A stretch of 64,000 bases of DNA from Megalonaias nervosa (GCA_016617855.1 JAECUM010001824.1:100928-164927); one strand, 5' to 3'. Counted from the stretch's first letter, positions 45,400 to 57,610 are shown. Numbers and translations are program-made. The notes: generated by a model from the sequence alone, not told the origin.

Positions 45400-45776
45400 T
45401 TGGGAATCTATGGTCAGAGTTTTTCGTTGTCTTCTGATATAATTTGAGAGGAATCAGTTAACCTATTCACTAGAACTACAAAGTGCTTTTTGGAATAATT
45501 GTGAATTCATTCAAAGACATTTTGGATTATATCATTGTGATACATCAGGACTCTTGGTTCATCCACACATTCAAGACTTGAAATTCATTTGGAACATTCT
45601 GTACTTTTCGACTTGTGGTAGAACATTTAGGATTATTTGGGATTTAATTCACATTACTGTAAGTGACTTTTGAATTTTCACTTTGTATACTAGGGAAGTA
45701 AATTGTTGAGTTTTACAAAACTGGCTGGTTTTGCTTCTTTTTTTTAAAACGTAGTTTATGATCATAGAGTCACAAC
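45400..45776 (+). repeat. LTR-like repeat (family L), copy B
   Basis: It matches copy A from 'gaattcattcaaagacattt' and 'gatacatcaggactcttggt' to the end 'agagtcacaac', including the 'gggaagtaaatt' segment. The family-wide final TAACA is mutated. The upstream limit is unclear. Confidence 0.55.
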
Positions 45777-45779
45777 CTG

Positions 45780-48440
45780 CATGAAATGTGATGTCATTCT
45801 TGCAACTGTAACAGACTTTAAAATCAGTTTTACAGGAAGAAAATAATGCATGTTCTTGTCCCTTTGAACTTTATTGCAGTCACTAAAATTTCTATTTCCA
45901 ACTGTCATTGAATTTTTTGTTATTTCAGTTGCTTGGATTTTGGTGTTTTATTATTGGCATGCTTAGACAAACTTTAAACACATAAGTCAAACCAACCCAG
46001 TTTTATGCTACTTAAGCTCCAGAGTAATCCAGCCATAATCAATTAGCATCTTCAATCCTATCCAAATTACTTTCGATTATATATAATATAGATTCTAATC
46101 TATGCCAACAACTTTATGCATCAAACTTAGCGGAACATACCTTGGAGAGAGAATCAAAGCAATGTTTATTGTTTTATGCTGATTGAGCTCTTTAGTAACC
46201 CAATCATAATTTATTAACATCTTTGATCCAGTCTGAATTGCTTAGTAGAATCCACCTCAGCAAACTTCAAACAATGAAGCCAGCTGACCATACAGACAGG
46301 ATCAGAGGGTGAAATTAGCAACTACATTGTCTTACTCTGCTTAAGCTATTTCAGTCACATAATCACATGCAGTATTACTGTAAATATACTACACTGAAAG
46401 CAAAAAGCCACATGCGTGATATGTTGGTAAATGAGTTTGACACCAGCAAGTATCCGAAAGATTGCTTCAGCTTTTCCCAGTGGATCTGGAGGATCATGCA
46501 AAAAGCATCAACAAGGCATAAGGTTTTTCATGTGTGATTTTGCAAAAGGATCTTTGGCACAAATCAAATTTGGTCCTATCAAAGAAAGATTGGACGAATA
46601 TGTATTGTTGCACTAAAGTAATTTTATCTCTGCTTGACATCAAATGGTGGATATTCACTGATAGAATCACTATTTATGCTTATGGGCACTGCACCATTGT
46701 AAATAGAGAATAGACCTTGGTGGTAGTACTTGCAATTCCTCTTGTACTGTATTAGGAGGTTGTTCCATGGTTTGACCACAGGTACCAAATAGCAATGTAT
46801 TGGATGCCTCAGAATATAGGGTCAGTAGCACAAAATTGTCCTCCTAATGCCCCTGGTGTATACAAGTACATAATTAAACTGTTTCCATGTGGGTTGAACA
46901 GTTGTGGTTGTGAAATCATTTTGTATGTAATGTGACAGTCTTCTGTTGTGCTGTCTCAGCAGGTTTTAATCCAAGTGTATAGGTGGTTTCATTATTTAGT
47001 GCTTGTATGACTGATGAAAGTCACCTTACCCACTTGAGAGATTGGGTCTGAGACCTCATTAACTAGTCCTGGGAATACAGATGTCCAAATAGCCCTTCCA
47101 CAATAGTCTAGTCACAATGCTTGTTAACATGCCTAATATGAACCCATACCTTTTGTTTTGTTAACAGTGCAGAAATGGCTCCAAGATTTTATTTACCTGA
47201 TCCACTTGCAGTAGCTGTGGCCATGTTAGTAGTGAAGATGCATAAATATGCTGTTCATATCATTAAATACATAGCCAGATTTCTAATGAATTTCTGTATG
47301 TTCTTTACTCGCAGAAAAATGTACTGGTACAGTAAAAAAAAGGCATGAATTATATAAAAGAATGCACATAACGTCTATAAGTTCTAACCCAAATAGTGTC
47401 AGCTTGTTAGCATTTTGAGTGAAATGGTAATTTCTTTAGCAACTCAGTCACCATATTTGCTATGGTCAGTTTATGTTTTTGAAGCAACAAATGTGATGTA
47501 GTCCACCATCTTTGATAATCTCAATAATTCCATAAATTTTCGACTTACATCTCTCTGAACACGTGTTTAAAAAGTTCCTCCATTTTATTTGTTCAGTTTG
47601 TTTTGGAAATATTTAAACTGGACACTGTAAATATTGCATGCAGATGAGTTTTTACTGAAATGGACTATTCTAGAAACTAGAAAAGTACAGTGAGCAGTCT
47701 GTTTTCTTCTGTACATTGAGAGCCTGCACAGGGATGGCGCTGGCTATAAAAAGATTTTCACCTAAAAAAAACCCTGACTAACCTCGATATTTTGTCACCA
47801 ATTTTCAAAAATGTTGCCAAGCAAGCAGTTGATATTTCCCCATGTCATTAAAATGGTAATCAAAAAAAACTAAACAAGTTGAGGTAGTTATTATTTTATT
47901 GACAAGAGACAATACAGTACCACAATACTACACAATAAATCTTGACAGGACTGTTTTGCATAGTTATTTATATTGTTTTACACTATTAAAATGTTATTGT
48001 TTCATAAAAATAATAAAATCAAATATCACATGAGTATGCATCATGATTTTATGGCTGCCCGTTTGCTGAATGCAGTTTCAAGTATATTATGTATATTATT
48101 TTCATAGTAATAGTGTTTTAAGGCATGTTTAGTTAATGACATACTAATATCCTATGATTGTAGTTTGCAACGTAAGATGAGTCATGTATAATGTGTACAT
48201 TGATTTCATTCATTAAGTTCCAAGGTTTAGATGTCCTTATTGTTTAGATTAAACATCACATGATCCAACAAGGTCATGAGTGATGTGAATGGAGGTCATT
48301 TGTGTTTGGAACAGGCTTCTGACCAATTTCCTAATTTAGCCAGTATAAATCAGCTGATTTTTTTTTTACAGCTAGCAAATTTTGAAATACCAAAAATGAT
48401 TCATTGGAAACCTTGTATTGCTATTGTTCGTTATCTTTCT
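45780..48440. other. AT-rich unique DNA, no gene recognised
   Basis: The 61-residue frame at 46,431-46,616 (F-F-M-C-D-F-A-K-G-S-L-A-Q-I-K-F-G) looks slightly protein-like but has no splice or motif support. No RNA gene or repeat with a clear boundary was seen. Confidence 0.35.
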
Positions 48441-48922
48441 ATATAAGTTAAATATTACATGGAATTAGACATTATTAAAAGTATTATTGGTCTTGTAAGA
48501 GTTACTGAGAGGACTGATGCCTTTAATTTTAACCACTTATTAGAATTATATTGCTTTAACATTCATTTAACAGAATTTGGAATTAACTGTGGGTTTATTG
48601 AAAGACTATTTGAATTATTGGAATCTACTGTTAATTCATTTAAAGATATTTTGGGATTATATCATTGATTTCTTCTGTACTGTTGACACATCACTACAAT
48701 AGTGAAATTATTTGGAATACCTTTGGAACGTAATCGGATTACTTGGAACAGTTGGAATTGATAGAACTTTTAGGAAATAAGAATTCATGTTTCATACTGT
48801 AGGTTATTTTGAATTCTTTTACATGTACTTTGTATTTTAGGAAATTAAATCAATATTTCCAATTATTCAAAATCTGTTGGTTTTGCTCTTGTTATGTAGT
48901 TTAAAAACCTAGAGTCATAACA
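48440..48922 (+). repeat. LTR-like repeat (family L), copy C
   Basis: It shares 'ttcatttaaagatattttgg', 'gttgacacatcactac', 'ggaaattaaatcaatatttc', 'ctgttggttttgctc' and the end 'agagtcataaca' with the other copies. The 69-residue frame here is not preserved in them. Confidence 0.6.
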
Positions 48923-49258
48923 CAGGATGAATGGCAAAAGTAAAATATCAGTGAGTAAAATTAACAGACGTAACTCTATTTTACTTTCATGTTTGATGAC
49001 ACTTTCCTTCATCAAAATATCACAACCAATTGTAAATGGATTGACAGCATTTGCCTTGATGCACGTATCACAGAAATCTGCTTTAATTTTGTATCATGTC
49101 TCGTCATTCCTCAGTGAGTTTAGTAGGAAAAATTGGCTCATACCTTCTTACTCCATAACTGACCACACAGACAGACAAGTGCACAGACCCAACTTTAGCT
49201 ACATAGTAATATTCTCATATATTCCATTAACACCACCAAATGCATATTAAAGCAGTAA

Positions 49259-49440
49259 TTGAAGTGACTCTGTGGTTAAGATGTTGGACACATGACCGGA
49301 AGGATGTGGGTCCACTTCCCTTGATTGGATCAACCCAAATCGGCTGCACTGGTGCTTCCTAAGGCAGAGGACTTTACTCTGCTTGCCTAGGCATGATATA
49401 ATTTTCATTGTGTTGCTGTACTATAAAAGGCAAATTTAAT
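49259..49440 (+). mobile_element. tRNA-derived SINE, family 3
   Basis: Box A-like 'tgactctgtggttaagatgt', the anticodon-arm-like 'tggacacatgaccgga' and box B-like 'gtgggtccacttccc' occur in tRNA spacing. The body contains 'ctaaggcagaggactttact'. A single copy in this window; older than the family 1 copies. Confidence 0.6.
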
Positions 49441-49549
49441 TTCCTTTTTTTTAATCCTAATCAGACAAGGTGTGGTAAGGAAACACCTAGTGGTCAGTCT
49501 TAAGGTGTAACCATAGAGTGCAGAGTCAGTAATTGACAAATTACCAAAC

Positions 49550-49788
49550 TTTGGACAGAGTGGTGTAAGGCAATCACCTTTATAAATCTTTGGCATCTCA
49601 CTTTTGTCTGCATGCCATTTCAAGTCTCAAGCTAGGCCAGCATGGTGCATAAGGAAGCTTGCCAGTAGCTTCCTGTGGGTTGGTGTTTTTTTTCTGGTGC
49701 TTTCCCAGGTTCTTCCTTTGCCAGATATACTGGCCCCCATGTATCATGTGCAGAAAATGGTGTTAAACCTACAACAACAACATCTTTC
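49550..49788 (+). mobile_element. tRNA-derived SINE, family 1, head diverged
   Basis: The head is degenerate ('gagtggtgtaaggcaatcac'). 'agcttgccagtagcttcctg', 'tactggcccccatgtat' and the tail 'ggtgttaaacctacaacaac' identify the family. Confidence 0.8.
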
Positions 49789-50689
49789 GCTTGATAGTTT
49801 TAAAAATTCTAATGAGCCTCAAGCTAATTTCATCCTTTGTGATGTTTGATCCTTTGCATAATGAGTAATGACACATATTGTGAGAAGTCCAAGTAAGAGG
49901 ATGTATGAAGCCATCTTGCTTACATACATATACATGTACCTGGATAGTTTAAACCGTATAACATGTAGAAATTTGATGTATTTGTATGGTAACATCATTA
50001 TTTTTCATCTAAATTGTGAGATAGTCAAGACCAATGCTTGTGGCGAAAACAAAACTTGCATGCGGTACTGATATAGTAGATACATTTTGAAAAATGTCAT
50101 TAAAATCTGATGTCGAGCTGATTGATCAAAGTGAACCTAGTCCTTTGCATTAAGGTTTTGGTTAAAGTTTGTTTATTTGCTTGTATTTTCTAAACCCCTC
50201 AGTTGATTTTCTTCACACTTTGGATGAATTGATATGAAGTAAAGACAGTTCTGCAACACACTCACATGCCTCTTTCTAGTTGCTGTCATTAAACATCATA
50301 ATATCATCATTACGGTATTGCAGATAGTGGGTGACATCACTCACCGCAATACAACTTTAGGCCCACAGAAAATTGGTATACATATGATCTTTCAATTCAC
50401 GCCCTTGTAACAACCAAGAAATTCAAGAAGGGTTACAGCATTTCCCAATTTTTATTAAAAACACATACAGACCAGAGTTGATATTGGTTTATCTTAAACT
50501 GCATTATATAAAACAGATCTTTCTGACATAAACAATAAATATGGCAGATTGTGTTACATAGACTGAAAACTGTAGTAATAATACTGTTGTATATTGTTAG
50601 ATTTCATTGTGGGGTTAATCTCCATTATTTTTTATCACCCAGTCAAGAAACTTTTGAGGTGATGTATTTTAGTGAATAGAATGCTCTGA

Positions 50690-51440
50690 CCTCACACTAG
50701 GTCACAGTGACCAGTACTTTCTATTGAAAATACTAACAATAAATAATTATGTATACAAGTTTGAACATCTCATGAATCAATAATTGTTACAGGAATGTAA
50801 GCCCTATTTGTTCATCTTCTTGTATCGGGTATAGTTTGCTGAAAATGTATTTTGATCTATAGCGTTTTAAGAATTAATACAACCCCACCGTGCAAACTAA
50901 TCAAAAATACAATGTTTCCTGCATATTGTACTGTTAATGAACCTCATTGAATGTATGACTAAAAATTCAGTATGAAATAATAATGTTGATGATAGCAGTG
51001 TGATTGCAACAGGAATTATTGCAGGTGGTGGTGAAAAGGTCAGTGAACTTTTACATGCATTCATAATTGATTTTACGTCTTTTCAGATGGGATTAAGTCA
51101 GAAACACAAGCAGGAGAAGAGTCGGCATTAAGCTGGAGCTCAAGCTCAAGCACTGACCTTAACCAAAAGGCCCAGCTTGGCATTCAGCTGGAGCTATGGA
51201 AATGAAAAGCTAACCAACGTACAGACTCTACAGGCACAGCTTGTAAGCACTTTGAATTTTAAAACGTAGGAGTTCCTAATTTAAAAGATTTGATATTAAA
51301 AGCTATAAGCTAATTTGGCATATAGTCCTCTGTGGTCAACTGGCACATTTTAATGTTGAGTATGCCAATAGTTATGACTTGATTTTTGTGACTTGTTACA
51401 GGTGGTAAATTAAACAAAACAAACCAACAAAACCTTATTT
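50690..51440. repeat. Right block paired with 16,920-17,670 (inverted)
   Basis: See 16,920-17,670. This block carries the exon-like segment 51,087-51,242 and its intron flanks, also conserved ('tttacatgcattcataattg' before the exon). Bases 49,790-50,690 between the SINE and this block show no recognised feature. Confidence 0.88.
51087..51242 (+). CDS. Exon candidate of an unrecognised gene (frame ambiguous)
   Basis: An acceptor (cttttcag, AG at 51,085-51,086) and a donor (GTAAGC from 51,243) bracket 156 nt; both sites are conserved in the left-arm copy 17,145-17,289. Two readings are possible. Entering with two bases (phase fitting the exon at 36,534) gives 38 open codons, G-I-K-S-E-T-Q-A then a Ser-rich and Leu/Gln-rich part, ending at TGA 51,203-51,205. 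In the other frame the second half reads L-A-F-S-W-S-Y-G-N-E and agrees better with the left copy, but then a frameshift lies in the first half. Thus it is either a terminal coding exon or an internal exon damaged in both arms. Function unknown. Confidence 0.35.
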
Positions 51441-51485
51441 GGGGTTCTCTCTCAGGGATCTTGTGACTGCATCTTTGGTTAATAA

Positions 51486-51860
51486 AGCATCCAGCTACTG
51501 GTTTTTGTTGACCTTCATCAGCTGACAATGAAGAAATGCAGTCCAGCATAAACTGATAGACCACAAGAGAAGGTCAAATTCAACCGATACCTACACATAG
51601 TTTGCCATGGAAGGGCGACTGGCATGAAAACATTTATTCACTCAAACTGGAGAGAGCCCATTTTGAATGCCTGAGTCAGTTTAGTGGGCAAAATGATGCA
51701 TGTAAAGGAGTGAAAGATCCAAGATGCTGAATCCCAGCTTGATGATGTCTTTGATAGAGGAACCCAATTAAGGTATATGATATAAAAAGTATCCCTGATG
51801 AATCCCAGCTTGAAGCCATTCCTGATAGAGAGCCCCATTCAAGGGATGTTATATGTCCAT
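51486..51860 (+). repeat. Dispersed repeat (family D), uninterrupted copy
   Basis: It matches 14,820-16,130 in direct orientation and gives the empty site for the TTAA element (single TTAA at about 51,767). Its place between two mirrored blocks equals that of the left copy, but the orientation is not inverted. Confidence 0.75.
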
Positions 51861-51954
51861 TTATGAGTTTCACTTAGAAGCCAATTATTTATGAAGTCTG
51901 AATATGAGTTTCTTTGGAGAAACTCGGAAAATCTGATCTGAGGATTTTACATGC

Positions 51955-52178
51955 CCTGGGTGGACAAGTGGTCTAAAAGCACTAGCCGTTACTGATCACT
52001 GCCAATTCACTGCTGTCTGCATTTGAGTCTCAGGCTTGGCAAATGCAGGAATGTGAGAAAGCTTGCCAGTAGCTTCCCATGGGTCGGTTGTTCTTACCGG
52101 GGTTCTCCAGGGTCCTTCCATATATAGCGTATGTTGTGCTGAGAAAGGCGTTAATGCCAAAACATCCATCCATCCATC
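51955..52178 (+). mobile_element. tRNA-derived SINE, family 1
   Basis: Head 'ggtggacaagtggtctaaaa', box B-like 'tttgagtctcagg', then 'gagaaagcttgccagtagct' and 'ggcgttaatgcc'. The tail is replaced by (CATC)n. It separates two halves of a block that is contiguous in the left arm, so it was inserted after duplication. Confidence 0.82.
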
Positions 52179-52199
52179 GATACATACTGATCAAGACTT

Positions 52200-52720
52200 G
52201 AGGAAACAAACTTTTTGTTCGATTTCTGTGAAAGACTTGTGCATCATAAGATATAAATGTTGGTCTTGTAGTGCCTTATCTCAGTCAACCTGTGACTGTC
52301 TACTTCCAAGGTTGAAAGTAATGTGACCTCTAACCTGCCAAACAAAACATTATGAAAATTTTAGATTTGCTTATCCCATATATCCAGAAAACTTCAAATG
52401 AATCCAATCATTTTTCCTGTAATAATACTTAAATGGGTCCAGATTTTTTCATTGGAAATGAAAGTGGAAACAAAATGTCTGATACTACCTCATGCTTTAG
52501 TGAAGTCGAAGGTAAATATTTTTAATTGTCCATCACACTGTTCTTTCTGTTTTCTGCCATTTTTTGAAAGAGTTGTTAGAGAATAACAGATGAAACTTCT
52601 AGAAGGTGAGTTATATACTGCATGTGAGATCTTACCTTCAGGGTCAAGGTCACAATTCAACATTGGAAATTTCTTTTCAAGCTTTCAGTTCAGTTCTACA
52701 GTTTTCTGGGAATTTGATAG
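52200..52720. repeat. Right block paired with 7,900-8,345 (inverted)
   Basis: See 7,900-8,620. Both copies are non-coding as far as can be seen; the 102-residue frame at 52,606-52,914 is not preserved on the left. Confidence 0.82.
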
Positions 52721-53016
52721 AAATGTACTGGTATACAGTCAATCCTGTCCTAATGTTCACCTGTTTTCAGCAGTCTCCTAGTCACAAGGGCCATTCTAAT
52801 TTCCCCCTGGCAAATTTCCTATATAAATGCCCTGTACTTAATGGTGACCTGCCTTCTGCAGCCAGATGTTTCCTGACCAAACTGCATATGAGCAGTGACC
52901 AATCCTTCTTTTGATTGATGCATAAGGCATTGTGTAGATAAAGGCGTATCATGTATGTTGTGTAGATTTACTTTGTATTGTGTGTTGGCTTTTGTTCATA
53001 TTAAATGTTATACCAT

Positions 53017-53507
53017 ATATTCCCTAATTAATGGCACTGTTGGCAGTACAATTTCTAATTTAGAGTACAATAATGAAAGCTGAAGTTGTTCTTTTGTTGT
53101 ACTTTTATGATGACCACATGTACATCAAGGGTCTTTCTGCCATTGAATTCTATCATTATAAATATCAGCACAGTTAAAATGACCAATTGGTCAACACATT
53201 TTCCTACTCAGCAGCTGGTTGAAGTATGACTGGTAAGTCTTTGAACTTTCTGTGTGACTATTGCATCATATTTAACACTACATGTGTGTCTGTGACTTTA
53301 GTAATTTATACATTGACTAATACATTGTAACAGTGTGATCAACTGAGACTGCCGCAGCATTTTGATTTTGTTGTAATCGTGGATCTGAAGCAGGCAGCTA
53401 TACGTTATTAAAAAGTACAACTTTTACACTGCATCTTTTAAGTTTTCTGTTCTTAAAAAAGAAGGGGAGGGAGCATTAATTAGAGTGAAACATTAATTAG
53501 GGAATAC
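53017..53507. mobile_element. Short element with 17-bp terminal inverted repeats (MITE-like)
   Basis: The left end ATATTCCCTAATTAATG (53,017-53,033) and the reverse complement of 53,491-53,507 agree at 16 of 17 positions, and a partial third copy lies just inside the right end. TA dinucleotides flank both ends, in line with a Tc1/mariner or pogo-type non-autonomous element. No transposase. Confidence 0.6.
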
Positions 53508-53764
53508 ATTTATACAGTATATATTTAATTTATATTGTATGATTGACCTTTTTTCAGAATTGTGGGTAGGAGTTGGGCCTACATGTCTATCATATAGGGT
53601 TACATGTTTATTACGTTCAGGTTCTAGATACAGCCTTGATTCAGACCTTAGAATTTTCTAGAAATGAATTCTGTTTACAGTTTGATGGAGATTTCCATTA
53701 AGATGACAGAGTTGTGGGGATCTGTATAAAATTGTTTATAACTTAGAATGTTGTGGAAATCAAC

Positions 53765-54030
53765 ATTTGACCCCCTTGTGTCTTTGGTTTTTGTATTTAT
53801 ATTGGAATTAATCATTCCTATCTTAAAATCCAAAGTGGAGTCAGTCTTATTGTTTTCTTGAGTATTAATATGAGAGGATTTATTTATTTAAAATATTCCC
53901 TGGAATTACAAAGTGCTCGTTTATAATATTTTTAACTAAATCACTGTTTTGGGATTATTTTCAATTCATTCAAGGACATTTTGGATTATATCATTGTGAT
54001 ATATCAAGAATGTGAACACATTGCCATATT
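53765..54030 (+). repeat. LTR-like repeat (family L), copy D, first half
   Basis: It matches copy A ('tcaattcattcaaggacatt', 'attgtgatatatcaagaatg') and stops where the antisense LINE begins. The second half is at 57,690-57,841. Confidence 0.65.
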
Positions 54031-54978
54031 GGATAAATAATAATAATAATAATAAAAATAATGTGGACTTAACACAGCACCTAATCTTTAGAAACACAAA
54101 GAGCTTTACAATATTAGATAACACATAAACACATATACAGTGACAAGATTACAGAAACACCATGAAATTACAAAGCAAAATAATACTGACAATAATTAAT
54201 GAAGTAAAAATTATTAAATCTTTACGTCCTTTCTTGTTGCCAAAATAGGTGAGTTTTAAGAGCACTCTTGAATTAGATCACAGTGTCCTTGTGTCTAAGA
54301 TTAATGGGCAATTTGTTTCACATAACTGGGCCTTGGTATGCAAAAGAACATTGTATGAATTTAACAGTGAGAACAATGAGAATGAATATTGGAAGAGGAC
54401 AGTAAGTTTCTAGATGGGGTGTACGCATAGATGAAGTCAGATAGGTATATTGGACTGTAGCCAGACATAGTGAACAGATTTGGTATCTGATTCTTGATCG
54501 AACAGGTAGCCAGTGGAGGTTAAAGAGCAGGGGAGGTGTGCTCATTTCTTCGTACTCTAAGGATAATCCAAGCAGCTGTGTTTTTTACTTTTTGAAGTTT
54601 CTGTAGCAGATACTGAGATGAAAAAAAATTGTGATTGGAGCTAATGCGTCTCTTCTCCAGATAAGCAGCCTTGCGTATGTTCAAAACATATAGGTGTAAT
54701 AAGAGTACTATTGAGAGTGACGCCTAGGTTTCATACTGACTGGTTTAATTTAAAGATGATATTACTGATACTTATTGCTTGAGGTAAAGGATGTGAGTGA
54801 GGAGTCTTTGCATAGTGATCAGGATGGCTTCAGTTTTATCATCATTCATCTGCAGCTTGTTACATGTCACAAATGACTTCACATCGGAAATACACCTCTA
54901 CAACTTAGATGGTAGTGTCAGCTTCAGTTGGGCAGCTAGATTTGTATATTTGAGTGTTGTCAGCATATAATTGGTTAT
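54031..54978 (-). pseudogene. Antisense LINE copy, reverse transcriptase C-terminal part
   Basis: Starting at 54,031 the + strand shows the reversed (ATT)n tail and 3' end ('gcacctaatctttagaaaca'). The - strand then encodes, with stops, the region that corresponds to 40,200-41,290 of the LINE at 38 kb, up to Y-A-D-N-T-Q-I-Y-K-S at about 54,925-54,960, where the catalytic Asp pair is changed to Asp-Asn. It breaks off near 54,978 and resumes at about 56,745. Confidence 0.82.
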
Positions 54979-55280
54979 ACACCAGTGTCATAACTCCCCT
55001 CCCAGCCTTGTTGGGGTGGGTGTCATGGGTTTGGTTATCATTATCTAGAGGTGATCGCCTATGATGTAATTTGCCTGGAGCAAGTAAATGTCGATAGAAA
55101 TTGTGGAATTTACAGGTGGAATAGATAAAGATCTGAGCAGGTATAGAGAACAAAAGACATGAGCCCCCGTTACAAATAAAGACAAAATTTAATAAAAATT
55201 TCTAACAATAAAGTTCATGAACAAAAGTAATAATGCATTATGATTGAAAGATACACTTCTTTCTTTTTGAATTAACTTAT

Positions 55281-55600
55281 TCAACAAATTTCAAATACAA
55301 ATATGATGATACCAATAGCCGATCTGTTAAGCGATAGAATTATCTCATCATCAATCAAGTGAAATCGAATACTGTTTTGTACAGTTTCATAACCTGATGG
55401 TCTTGATTCAGTCCAAATTCCACAGCGACTATCCCTTTTGACTTTCTTGTGCCGGTAAGTCTGGGTCTTCTTCACTTTTCCCTTTCCTTTCCAAATTCTC
55501 AGGTGTCTCGCCTCTTTTGCCCCTTCCAACTTTGTGTCCACTTTGGGTTTGTAATACGTGAGACGTCCCGTAGCTATCTCATCTTTCAAAAATAACAAAA
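55281..55600 (-). pseudogene. Coding-like stretch in the inserted segment, unidentified
   Basis: A - strand frame of about 105 codons is rich in lysine and arginine in its first half (Y-K-P-K-V-D-T-K, then a K-G-K-G-K-V-K-K run) and ends with a hydrophobic segment and stop at 55,281. The basic half could bind nucleic acid or be a nuclear localisation signal. Possible acceptors (gaaag, ttag) lie near 55,575-55,610. I recognise no family. It may be the last exon of the same transcript as 56,202-56,395, but the phases do not match directly. Confidence 0.3.
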
Positions 55601-56201
55601 ATAAGCAACCTAAATCTTCCGTCACATTATACTGGGGGAATAGATCAATACCCCCCCTCCCCCCGTTAAGTCACATATAGTTCTACCAGAATTCAAACAG
55701 ATACCAACAGCTGTCTAGTCTAACTGGCCATGACAGACCGTAAACAAACGTAGTTTCACAAAATTAATGGTCCTACTAATGGTTATTTCAACACACCACC
55801 GAGACATTAGTTCCAGACTAGTCTCAATTACACAAATGAATGAAATTCCTTGCACTACGGTATTTATAACAACAATCAAGTGGTTATCATACGTAAACTC
55901 ATATATAGGTCGGAGAATTCACACGGATTCTTGCAGCTCATCTCAACTAAAATAAGGCATGAAATCCTAGATACATAATTTCCTATAATAATCGAGACTA
56001 TCCGTTCAAACAAGTCGTCAATGTTTATATAAAGAAAAATATCATTGTACAGACTCAGATAAATGAACTCAACACAGGTATACCATATCAAGAAAATTAA
56101 ATCTACGAACTTAAACAAATAAATCCATGCAAATACAAGCAAATAAATCAAACAAATCATCATAGTAGTATCAACGAATTACATAAGATTGTTGCAAATA
56201 C

Positions 56202-56395
56202 CTTGTTTCCAAGCTCTCACTTCCAGAACCGTGTCTGTCAATTTTTCCAGACAATCGCTTCCCCTGGATGATTTTACGAGTGAATTTACTTCTTAAATCA
56301 CTCAGAGTCTTCTTCTTACATTTGTTTCTCTTGCAGAAAAAAGCGTAGACTGAGTTCAAATTTGCTATTAGCACATTTAAACCGAGAGTTTTCAT
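56202..56395 (-). CDS. First-exon candidate in the inserted segment
   Basis: An ATG at 56,395 starts 64 codons on the - strand that end in a donor-like AAG/GTATTT at 56,201. The N-terminus M-K-T-L-G-L-N-V-L-I-A-N-L is hydrophobic like a weak signal peptide, followed by a Cys and a strongly basic stretch (K-R-N-K-C-K-K-K, R-K-I-I-Q-G-K-R). Directly upstream are promoter-type motifs. No homologue recognised; an exon fragment of a host gene carried by a transposon is one possibility. Confidence 0.3.
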
Positions 56396-56401
56396 GTGGA
56401 A

Positions 56402-56450
56402 CCACGCCCTCTTCACAGCGTGACCAATCTGGATGAAATATATTTCCCGC
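56402..56450 (-). promoter_or_regulatory. Promoter-like cluster: E2F-type site, CCAAT box, GC box
   Basis: On + these read TTTCCCGC at 56,443-56,450 (E2F consensus, plus-strand match), CCAAT at 56,424-56,428, and CCACGCCC at 56,402-56,409 (Sp1/KLF type). They lie 7-55 bases upstream of the ATG at 56,395 on the - strand. The combination is typical of promoters of proliferation genes, but the motifs are short and this is inference. Confidence 0.35.
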
Positions 56451-56745
56451 CTGAACTAGGCTCAAAACAATGCAGTTCGTCTAACAAGCATTGATTACCC
56501 AACTGATTCCTGGTAACTTTCAGAAATGACAGTTTTCCATACAGATCAGAAATTGACCCCTATCCTGTTCAGTTTAAACAAACGTAGCCTTAATAAAAAA
56601 ATCACTAAATTCATGACAGAGACTGTACCAATCCATGCATTATGGCGATTTAACTCGTGCAGGTCCCCATAAATCTAATTAGTCGTACACGTGTCCAACT
56701 ATATGTGTTCTACAGAGATCGACAGAAAAATTTGCTCCATTACAA

Positions 56746-57610
56746 CCAGATGTAGATCTATGACACTTCAGAGTTGCAGAGTGAGTAGAATGAAGAAAAT
56801 GGAGTCAAGAACAGAGCCTTGTGGGACTCCACAACATAGATCAACTGGGCTGGAAAGTTTTCCATTTACAGACACAGTTTGTGTCCATGTGACTAAGTTG
56901 TTATTGAAGCATAGTAAAGCTGTATTATGAATACCAATACATGTTGGAGAAGGTTAAGTAATATATCGTACCAAATACATGCTGGAGGAGGTTACTGGTA
57001 AGTAATATATCATGGTCTGTTGCATCAGATGCTGCAGACAAGTTAAGGAGGGTGAGGACTGTAACCTTTCCACTATCCAGAGCAGAGAGAGAGAACTACT
57101 CTCAGAAGGGCAGTTTCAGTACTATGGTTAAGGCGATAAGTGGACTGTACATTGCCGAAAATACTACAAGAATTCAGATGAGATATAAGTTTGGATAGAA
57201 TAACTTTTTCTGGGAGTTTTGACATGAATGGGAGTTTAGAGACAGGGTGGTAGTTTTTTAAATCATTATGGTCAAGCATTGGTTTCTGCAACAGAGGCTT
57301 TACAATGGCAGTTTTGAAACTGATGGGAATTCCTGAGATGAAAGAGAAGTATGGATAATATCGGTTAGTGAAAGCAATATTGAATTGAAGCACTATAGCA
57401 GCAATGATGATGGAATTGGATTGAGTGCACATGATGTTTGGGCATTCTTCATCATAATTGTATGTTACAAATCCATATATTCTGTGTCATAACTGTACGG
57501 TGACAAGGAGTCATTTGAAATTGTGTTGTCAAGCTTATCTCTAATGGATTGTACTTTTGTCACAGAAGAAATTTGCAAATAGGTCCAGAAGGTTGACTGG
57601 AGTGAAGGTC
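56746..57610 (-). pseudogene. Antisense LINE copy, central part
   Basis: The - strand corresponds to about 39,370-40,200 of the LINE at 38 kb. It includes the reversed G-V-P-Q-G-S segment at about 56,815-56,850, the frame 57,432-57,073 with K-T-A-I-V-K-P-L-L and N-Y-H-P-V-S, and ends near 57,600 in the endonuclease/RT linker. The 5' part is truncated there; 'gataaat' at both ends (about 54,029 and 57,619) may be the target duplication. Confidence 0.8.

Larger units (their letters stand above)
54979..56745. other. 1.8-kb segment inserted into the antisense LINE
   Basis: Outside it the LINE reading is nearly continuous: the left side ends with text equivalent to 40,200-40,225 and the right side restarts there. 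The short flanking words 'accagtg' (about 54,972) and 'accagatg' (about 56,739) may be a degenerate target duplication. No inverted ends, LTR or A tail are visible. It contains a - strand promoter-like region and two coding-like stretches, listed below, so it might be a captured genomic or gene fragment. Confidence 0.5.

Noticed and set aside
48459..48668. 69-residue frame in LTR-like copy C
   Set aside because: Not conserved in copies A, B and D.
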